Below the pieces are notes generated by a model. That model saw nothing but the letters and a program-made list of their open reading frames with translations. It made no database searches and was not told where the DNA came from. A DNA stretch of 38,999 bases from Planctomycetales bacterium (GTDB lineage Bacteria > Planctomycetota > Planctomycetia > Isosphaerales > Isosphaeraceae): positions 1 through 38,999 of the forward strand of contig DAIDKV010000090.1 in the NCBI GenBank assembly GCA_027449865.1, given 5' to 3'. Both the position numbers and the translations under genes were made by a program. Shown here in pieces: positions 33,955-38,999 of the stretch. Within the stretch, counting starts at the first letter, position 1, and each line of letters begins with the position of its first letter.

Positions 33955-35988
33955 TCAGGCGGAGGGCGTGGGTTCCGACAGGACGGAGGGATCGGCGATG
34001 ATTCGGATGCCGGGCTCAAGGCCGCTGATGACCTCGACGAAGGTCGGGTCGCTCAGGCCGAGTTCGATGCGTCGCCATTCCCAGGACGGACCCTGGTCGT
34101 TTTTGCCGCGGCCGAGATCAACGGCGACATACGCCTTGCCGCCGACCCATTTGATGGCGTCGATGGGAACGCGGGTGACCTGCTCGCGGCGCTCGACCTG
34201 GATGATCACCTCGGCGCTGAGGCCGGGACGAAGGTCGGAGAAGCCCTCGACGATTTCGACGTTGGCGTAGTAGATCCGAACGTCGGAGCCCATGAGCGGG
34301 ATGGCGATCGGGGTGACCTCGCCGACGATACCCTTGAGCGGGCGGTCGGGGTAGGCGTCGACCAGTACGAGAACGGATTGTCCTTCACGAACGAGCGGGA
34401 ATTTCGACTCGTTGATCCGGGCGCGGACTCGCATCCGCCTTGGGTCGGGGAGATTGAACAGCGGCTGGTTTTCTCGGACCGTGACGCCCTCGTCGATGAC
34501 GTCGGTGACGCGGCCCCAGGCGTTGCTCTGGTTCGCGTAGACGACGATGCCGTCGCCGGGGGCGCGGATGGTGCAGTGTTCGAGGTTTTTCTGGATGCGT
34601 TTGAGTCGCTGGTCCTCGAGCGTGAAGGCGGCCTCCTGGGTGAGCAGGTCGGCCTTGATCGCCTGGACGTTGGCCTCGAGCGACTTGATGATCTTCGGCC
34701 CGGTGTACTTGGTGAGCCGCTCGAGCATACCGTTGGCCTCGCGGAGCGCGATCTCGGTTTGCTGGAGCGAGAGGCGGTCGGCATTGGCCTGGGATCTTGC
34801 CCGGTAGCCAAGTTCCTCCATCTCACCCGACCACTTGGCGTTGGCGGCCGCGCGGTCGCGGGCGACCTGGCACGACTCGATATACTGGCGGATCAGCGAG
34901 AGGTCCTGCGGGTAGATCCCGTCGCGATACTCGCGCAGGGTGATCTCGGCGACCTCGAGCATCGACTGGGCCTGGTCGACATAGGCTTTTGCCTGAAGGT
35001 GCCGGATCTTCTGGGTTCGCTCCTCTTCCTCGTAGGCCGATCGATCGAGCTGGGCGACGATGTCGCCGGCGTGGACCTCGGCTCCCTCGGGCTTGATGGT
35101 GACGATCCGGGTTGAGCCGGGTTTCTCCTCCTCCATCCCGCCGCGACCACCGCCGCGACCACCCCGGCCGCCGCCCTTGCTGCTGCCACCCTTGCCCTGC
35201 GAGCCCGACTTGCCACTGCTCGACTGGCTACTGCTCGATGAGCTTCCCTGCGCGCCCGAGGCGCTGGAGCGGGCGGGTGTGTAGGGCGTGACGGCGTAGC
35301 TGAAGCTGCGCAGAGTCGGCTTCGAGAGGGCTCCGCTGGCACTGGCGTCCGTCGACGAGCTGGATGAAGACGCGGAGGAGCTGGAGGAACCGGAGGAACC
35401 CGACGACGAGCCGGACGACGAGCCCGAGGAGCCGCTCTTCGACGCCGCCGATGAGCCCGACGACGAGGCCGAGCCCGACGTCTTCGACGCTGTCGAGGAC
35501 GAGCCGGAGGTTCCCGACGACTTCGAGGCGGCCGACGATCCGGACTTCGCCGTCGAGCCGCCGGACTTTTTGGTGGAGGACTTGCTCTTGCTGGTGCCGG
35601 AGGTCGAGCCGCCCGAGGTCTGGCCCGAGGCGTTGCCGCCCTGGCCCGACGACGAGCCGGAGCCGGACTTGCCGCTGGTGGCCTGGCTGCCGCCGACCGT
35701 ACCGACGAGCGCCTCGACCTCGCAGCGCATCGTCGTGTTGTTCGAGCTTTCGATGGTCCCGTTCTCGACGACGAAGAGGTCCACATCTCCGCGATCGACC
35801 TCGACGAGCCGATATCGGGGCCGATCGGCGGCGAGGAGCATGGGGGGCCGGTATCCGGCGGACCAGGCCACGCCCGCGGCGGCCACCGCGGCGAGGGCCG
35901 CCACGATCTTCACGGCGGCCCAGGGGCTACGGCCCGGCTTCGGAAGATCGATCGGCGTGAACCCGGCCTTGTCCACTTCTGGAAGCAT
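33955..35988 (-). CDS. HlyD/RND-type membrane fusion protein with a large Ser/Gly-rich insert
   Basis: This is a periplasmic adaptor-type protein of 677 residues. One helix (about 24-46) anchors the N-terminus. The first half of the barrel-sandwich domain ends at about 99 (FVVENGTIESSNNTTMRCEVEALVGTVGG). Then comes about 190 residues (100-289) of almost only Ser, Gly, Ala, Lys and Thr, broken only by KPTLRSFSYAVTPYTPAR (about 223-240). The domain resumes with STRIVTIKPEGAEVHAGDIVAQLD. A coiled-coil hairpin follows (about 317-480), then the second barrel half (CTIRAPGDGIVVYANQ) and the beta-barrel and proximal domains. No ABC or RND partner gene is adjacent. The start at 35988 is chosen because the promoter lies within the upstream open frame. 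Confidence 0.87.
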   Translation of the reverse strand: MLPEVDKAGFTPIDLPKPGRSPWAAVKIVAALAAVAAAGVAWSAGYRPPMLLAADRPRYRLVEVDRGDVDLFVVENGTIESSNNTTMRCEVEALVGTVGGSQATSGKSGSGSSSGQGGNASGQTSGGSTSGTSKSKSSTKKSGGSTAKSGSSAASKSSGTSGSSSTASKTSGSASSSGSSAASKSGSSGSSSGSSSGSSGSSSSSASSSSSSTDASASGALSKPTLRSFSYAVTPYTPARSSASGAQGSSSSSSQSSSGKSGSQGKGGSSKGGGRGGRGGGRGGMEEEKPGSTRIVTIKPEGAEVHAGDIVAQLDRSAYEEEERTQKIRHLQAKAYVDQAQSMLEVAEITLREYRDGIYPQDLSLIRQYIESCQVARDRAAANAKWSGEMEELGYRARSQANADRLSLQQTEIALREANGMLERLTKYTGPKIIKSLEANVQAIKADLLTQEAAFTLEDQRLKRIQKNLEHCTIRAPGDGIVVYANQSNAWGRVTDVIDEGVTVRENQPLFNLPDPRRMRVRARINESKFPLVREGQSVLVLVDAYPDRPLKGIVGEVTPIAIPLMGSDVRIYYANVEIVEGFSDLRPGLSAEVIIQVERREQVTRVPIDAIKWVGGKAYVAVDLGRGKNDQGPSWEWRRIELGLSDPTFVEVISGLEPGIRIIADPSVLSEPTPSA

Positions 35989-36138
35989 GACGGTCCCCGC
36001 GCCTCGCCCGGCGCCGTAGCGATCGCCCCCCACCCGCGCCGAGACGACGGCGCCGGTGCTGGGGCCGGTTTTCCCCTGGAATTCGGAGTTGGTCCCGGAT
36101 CGGATTGGGTCGAGGCGGGCCGATCCCGCCATTCGACT

Positions 36139-36168
36139 ATTATCGACCGGCGGCCAAGGAAGGGTCAA
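36139..36168 (-). promoter_or_regulatory. promoter of the HlyD-type gene
   Basis: On the minus strand TTGACC (36163-36168) and GATAAT (36139-36144) are 18 bp apart. The start near 36132 leaves a leader of about 144 nt and argues against longer versions of the protein. Confidence 0.55.
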
Positions 36169-36284
36169 TCGCCAGCCGGGTCCGGCTTCTGGGTCGAGCC
36201 GATCACCGAGGGCGCTGGCGCCCGCCGTCCCCTCTGAGGAAATCAGCGTCAAACCCGTCGCCAGGGCGCCCGATTCCCTGGCAT

Positions 36285-36313
36285 TTGAAGCTCTGTCGCC
36301 GATTTGGTAGCCT
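36285..36313 (+). promoter_or_regulatory. possible promoter of sodA
   Basis: TTGAAG (36285-36290) and TAGCCT (36308-36313) are 17 bp apart. The -10 is a weak match. The start near 36320 would place the repeats at 36355-36395 in the leader. The gap 35989-36446 contains this, the HlyD promoter and the repeats, with no gene seen. Confidence 0.3.
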
Positions 36314-36354
36314 GACCCGGACGCAACCGTCCGAGGCACCACCCCGGGTGCTTT

Positions 36355-36395
36355 GGATTCGATCGATCGGACCGACGGTCCGGATTCGATCGAAT
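36355..36395 (+). promoter_or_regulatory. direct repeat and palindromes in the sodA leader
   Basis: GGATTCGATCGA occurs exactly twice, at 36355-36366 and 36382-36393, a period of 27 bp. Between them CGGACC and GGTCCG (36368-36382) form a 6-bp hairpin. The second copy continues to the perfect palindrome ATTCGATCGAAT (36384-36395). The block ends about 51 bp before the sodA start. It may bind a regulator; no known site was recognised. Confidence 0.4.
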
Positions 36396-36446
36396 CGAGC
36401 GACCCGGACCGCCCGGCCGCGCTTCCCCAACCCCGAGGACGAGATC

Positions 36447-37055
36447 ATGGCGGAATTCACCCTGCCCCCGCTCCCCTACGACCACGCCGCCCTCGAGCCG
36501 CACATCGACGCGAGGACGATGGAAATCCATCATACGAAGCATCATCAGGCGTATGTGACCAATCTCAACAACGCCCTGAAGGATCATCCGAACCACCAGG
36601 GCAAGACGCTTGAGGAGTTGCTGTCGAACCTCGATGCGCTGCCGGAGTCGATTCGGACGGCTGTCCGGAATAATGGGGGTGGTCACGCCAACCACTCGAT
36701 GTTCTGGAAGATCATGAAGCCGGGCGGCGGCGGCGAGCCGACCGGGGCGCTGGCGAAAGCCATCGAGACCGACCTTGGCGGCTTCGCCGCGTTCAAGGAA
36801 GCCTTTAACAAGGCGGCGACCACCCGGTTTGGCTCCGGATGGGCCTGGCTCGTCGTCGGCAAGGACGGCAAGCTCGCCGTGACCTCGATGCCCAATCAGG
36901 ATAATCCGATCATGGAGGGCCTCAAGCCCATCATGGGTCTCGACGTGTGGGAGCACGCCTATTATCTCCACTATCAGAACCGCCGGCCCGACTACATCAA
37001 CGCCTGGTGGAATACCCTGAACTGGGAGGAGATCGGGCAGCGGTTCGCTTCCTGA
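36447..37055 (+). CDS. sodA: superoxide dismutase, Mn/Fe family
   Basis: The enzyme removes superoxide. The 202-residue protein has all four metal ligands: His28 in MEIHHTKHH, His83 in GHANHSMFW, and Asp166 and His170 in [10 protein letters not shown]. Gly-rich NNGGGHANH and Gln151 in MPNQDNP are features usual for the Mn-type rather than the Fe-type; this is an inference and a cambialistic enzyme is possible. No signal peptide is seen, so it is cytoplasmic. The ATG at 36447 ([16 protein letters not shown]) has CGAGGAC about nine bases upstream. The frame stays open over 300 bp upstream, but without family-like sequence. It is a single gene and probably has its own promoter. Confidence 0.96.
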   Translation: MAEFTLPPLPYDHAALEPHIDARTMEIHHTKHHQAYVTNLNNALKDHPNHQGKTLEELLSNLDALPESIRTAVRNNGGGHANHSMFWKIMKPGGGGEPTGALAKAIETDLGGFAAFKEAFNKAATTRFGSGWAWLVVGKDGKLAVTSMPNQDNPIMEGLKPIMGLDVWEHAYYLHYQNRRPDYINAWWNTLNWEEIGQRFAS

Positions 37056-37069
37056 TCCGGATCAGTGAC

Positions 37070-37139
37070 TGACTTCAGGTTCCTGGGAATGGGGTCGCCA
37101 CAACGGATCCACGACCCGATGGCCAGGAACCTGGGGTCA
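37070..37139. terminator. inverted repeat after sodA
   Basis: The arms 37070-37086 and 37123-37139 pair at 15 of 17 positions (core CAGGTTCCTGG against CCAGGAACCTG) around 36 nt. It lies 15 bp after the sodA stop. No T-tract follows, so it may be a processing hairpin or repeat element rather than a classic terminator. Confidence 0.4.
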
Positions 37140-37146
37140 GAATACC

Positions 37147-37174
37147 TTGACCGGCCATCCACATTCGGTATGAT
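37147..37174 (+). promoter_or_regulatory. promoter of the lipoprotein-like gene
   Basis: TTGACC (37147-37152) and TATGAT (37169-37174) are 16 bp apart, both five of six to consensus. The start near 37181 gives a leader of about 200 nt before 37381. The rest of the 325-bp gap (37056-37380) shows only the inverted repeat behind sodA. Confidence 0.55.
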
Positions 37175-37380
37175 CCGTCCGCCTCGGGAGGGTTCTCAAG
37201 CCCGCCTGGAGGCCGGTTCCCATCTCGCGTCCCCGCGACTTCACCTCGATCGGATCGGGAAGTCTGGCAGAGTCGAACGATTGTCTTCCGCGCGGATCGG
37301 CGGCGGCCGGTAACCGGCCGTCGAAATGGATACTGTTCGAAGAGAAAAGACGAGACGGGCCTGGGGAACGAGGAGAATTC

Positions 37381-37818
37381 ATGATGTCGATGGAACGACA
37401 CAGAGGCGTCCTGGCGGCCGGGATGCTGGCGATGGCGATGGGGATGGTGGCGGGTGGTTCGGGCTGCCGGACACCCCGGAGCGAGGTTCCGCCCGGACCG
37501 CGGTACTCGACGACCGGCGACCCGTCGGCGGCCGGGTTCAACTCCGAACCGCGCGGCATGAGCGCCCTGAATCCTTATGGAGCGGCGAATCAGACGCTCA
37601 GCAATTCGGGGATGGCCGGCGGGATTCCGGGGATGCCCTCGCCAGGAATTGGCGGTCCGGTCCCGGGTGCGACCCCGGACGGCATGCCGCCCGCCTCGAC
37701 CGGGATGCCGGGCCTCTCCGGCTCGTCGTACGGCACGCCCGCGCCTGGCGGCTCGTCGCCCGGAATGCCCATGCCCACCGGCGGCTCCTATGGCCCGCCC
37801 GGCACCTCCGGCCGCTAA
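37381..37818 (+). CDS. small Gly/Pro-rich lipoprotein candidate
   Basis: This unrecognised protein has 145 residues. The N-terminus has a basic start and a hydrophobic segment (LAAGMLAMAMGMVAGG), followed by GSGC with Cys29. That resembles a lipobox but has Gly in place of the preferred aliphatic residue, so lipidation is likely and not certain. From about 70 the rest is Gly, Pro, Ser and Met, with PGMPSPG- and GMPGLSG-like words, probably disordered. GAGGAG lies five bases before the first ATG; the second ATG is next to it. The leader is about 200 nt. The function is unknown; a surface-exposed, low-complexity tail is the main feature. Confidence 0.65.
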   Translation: MMSMERHRGVLAAGMLAMAMGMVAGGSGCRTPRSEVPPGPRYSTTGDPSAAGFNSEPRGMSALNPYGAANQTLSNSGMAGGIPGMPSPGIGGPVPGATPDGMPPASTGMPGLSGSSYGTPAPGGSSPGMPMPTGGSYGPPGTSGR

Positions 37819-37831
37819 AAGCCTGGCTCAA

Positions 37832-37966
37832 GGAGGAACCACGAAAAACACGGAGGACACCAAAGAAAATCCCCCGGCGCCGCCCAGGATTCCTCGATCT
37901 GTCCCCAGGGCTACGGGTTAAGCCGCGGTCTCCTGTCGTGCCCTTCGTGTGTTTCGTGGTTTCTCC
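37832..37966. repeat. imperfect 30-bp inverted repeat (CCACGAAAAACACG family)
   Basis: The arms 37832-37861 and 37937-37966 match as reverse complements at 25 of 30 positions. The words CCACGAAA, ACACG and AGGACAC recur in each arm. It fills the gap between the lipoprotein-like gene and the pseudouridine synthase gene and enters the open frame upstream of the latter. Confidence 0.7.
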
Positions 37967-37993
37967 GGATCTTCCCACCGAACGAGCGGTCCT

Positions 37994-38728
37994 GTGGAAT
38001 CGGCATCCCTGGTGATCCTGCATGAGGACGCGGACTGTCTCGCCGTGGTCAAGCCGGCCGGACAGTTCCCGATCGGGACCTGGGCCCCGCCCGGGGAATG
38101 CACGCTCGAGCAGGACGTGCGCCGGCATCTCGCCCCCGACGATCCGGCCGGCGTTTATCTCGGGATCGTCCACCGGCTCGACCGGCCGACCTCGGGTGTT
38201 TTGATCTGGGCGAAGACGCCCCGAGCGGCGCGCAGGCTATCGCTGCAATTCGAGCGTCGGGAAGCGCTCAAGGAATACTGGGCCCTTGTTGAAGCTGGAG
38301 CGGGGATCCCGCCGACCGGCGTTGACGAGGTGAACTGGTCCGACTGGCTAACCCGCCCGGGAAAAGACGGCCTGGTCCGCCTCGCCGAACCCGGGACGCC
38401 GGGCGCGCGGCAGGCGGTCACGCGGGTGCGTCGCGAGCCTGCGAGCGGCCTGCCGCCCGGTCTCGCCTGGCTTCGGCTCCGGCCCGAGACGGGTCGCACG
38501 CATCAGCTTCGAGCCCAGTGCGCCGCGCGTGAAGGTCCGATCGTGGGCGATGCCGCTTATGGCTCGACGCGAACCTTCGAGAGGCCCGAGGCCATCGCGC
38601 TCCACGCCCGATGGCTCCAGGTCCGGCATCCGACGCTCCAGCAGCCGATGGAACTGGTCGCCCCGCTGCCGGTGGCCTGGCACGCCTATGGTGTCGGCAT
38701 CGGCCTCGGGTCGGACGGCCGGGCCTGA
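37994..38728 (+). CDS. RluA-family pseudouridine synthase
   Basis: This enzyme isomerises uridine to pseudouridine in an RNA. The 244-residue protein (from the GTG at 37994) has the RluA catalytic motif GIVHRLDRPTSGVLIWAK with Asp63, and the second motif RLRPETGRTHQLRAQC. No S4 domain is present, as in the short RluA/TruC-like members. Which RNA and position it modifies cannot be told. The frame is open to 37949, but that part is the arm of an inverted repeat, so a start at 37994 or the next GTG at 38012 is likelier. No strong ribosome site precedes either. The REP-like block begins about 60 bp after the stop. Confidence 0.88.
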   Translation: MESASLVILHEDADCLAVVKPAGQFPIGTWAPPGECTLEQDVRRHLAPDDPAGVYLGIVHRLDRPTSGVLIWAKTPRAARRLSLQFERREALKEYWALVEAGAGIPPTGVDEVNWSDWLTRPGKDGLVRLAEPGTPGARQAVTRVRREPASGLPPGLAWLRLRPETGRTHQLRAQCAAREGPIVGDAAYGSTRTFERPEAIALHARWLQVRHPTLQQPMELVAPLPVAWHAYGVGIGLGSDGRA

Positions 38729-38789
38729 GAGCCAGGTGGAGCGCGGTGGACACGTCGGGATTCCGAGGCCCGAATCCCGCGGACGATGG

Positions 38790-38999
38790 GGCAGGAGCCA
38801 GTTCCAGACAGCGACCGGGCGAAGCGGAAGGTGTCGCGAAGATCGCCGGCTGGAGCCGGCTCCTACAAGGTTTTCGACCGGGCGAAGCGGAAGGTGCCGC
38901 GTGGATCGCCGGCTGGAGCCGGCCCGAACAGCCGGCGAACGATTGGCCGATAGGCAAGGACCGGTGTAATGGCCCGTGTAGGAGCCAGCTCCAGCTGGC
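38790..38999. repeat. REP-like repeat cluster, cut by the window edge
   Basis: Two direct repeats of 49 bp (38812-38860 and 38875-38923, period 63, three differences) each end with the palindrome-like GCCGGCTGGAGCCGGC. A relative in the opposite orientation, GTAGGAGCCAGCTCCAGCTGGC-like, lies at 38977-38999, and a partial one at 38791-38805. The words match a dispersed GGAGCCGGCTCC family common in planctomycetes. The block continues off the right edge. Confidence 0.75.

Noticed and set aside
35122-35691. Plus-strand frames opposite the Ser-rich insert, rich in Arg and Ser
   Set aside because: Low-complexity shadows of the insert.
1-38999. tRNA, rRNA, CRISPR array, integrase or transposase
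   Set aside because: Looked for on both strands by eye; no T-arm or anticodon pattern, no regularly spaced repeat array and no DDE or recombinase protein was recognised.

Overview
The window looks like chromosomal DNA from a high-GC planctomycete, most likely Isosphaeraceae. This placement is inferred from gene content, not from a marker-gene comparison. The clues are: serine/threonine kinases with DWG in place of DFG and kinesin-light-chain-type TPRs paired with an ECF sigma factor; a PEP-CTERM protein; secreted proteins with an Arg-rich N-terminus ending in an LExxExR-VLS type motif; HEAT/STN-like lipoprotein-type genes; and several families of short intergenic inverted repeats typical of these genomes.

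Layout. (1) 1-6706, minus strand: the front part of a complex I operon, nuoA-B-C-D-E-F-G in that order. nuoG runs off the left edge. The operon has a readable sigma-70 type promoter and a leader of about 200 nt with two perfect palindromes. (2) 6981-10523: an exported planctomycete protein (minus), a two-helix membrane protein (plus) and a HEAT/STN-like protein (plus), all without firm function. (3) 10933-14887: ispG (isoprenoid synthesis) with a small unknown gene behind it, a Uma2-fold protein that seems to lack its catalytic lysine, and an aldehyde dehydrogenase. (4) 15323-17694: a PEP-CTERM protein and metG, closed by a strong hairpin. (5) 17777-24031: a sedolisin protease with DUF4214 repeats, divergent from an ECF sigma factor and a 1007-residue receptor-like kinase with TPRs. 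(6) 24451-31893: a polysaccharide locus with a UDP-GlcNAc 2-epimerase, three consecutive translationally coupled AlgX/AlgJ-like SGNH O-acetyltransferase genes (the last two recent paralogues), a GT-B glycosyltransferase and an rfbC-like epimerase. (7) 32301-38728: a parallel beta-helix surface protein, an HlyD-type adaptor with a Ser/Gly-rich insert of about 190 residues inside its lipoyl-like domain, a Mn/Fe superoxide dismutase, a Gly/Pro-rich lipoprotein candidate and an RluA-family pseudouridine synthase. The right edge enters a REP-like repeat cluster.

How the parts fit. The nuo block and sodA belong to respiration and its oxidative by-products. Region 6 would supply an activated amino sugar, a deoxysugar precursor, a transferase and periplasmic acetylation for an exported glycan. 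No MBOAT acetyl carrier, flippase or polymerase is in view, so that locus is incomplete here. Regions 5 and 7 are surface and signalling genes. Several intergenic gaps carry inverted repeats built from short internal repeats, each of a different sequence family. They fall between genes and in places overlap the apparent gene starts, which changes the preferred start of nuoF and rluA.

No tRNA, rRNA, CRISPR array, integrase or transposase was recognised. The strongest candidates for new biology are the triple O-acetyltransferase cassette, the adaptor protein with the low-complexity insert, and the structured nuo leader. None of them is proved by sequence reading alone.
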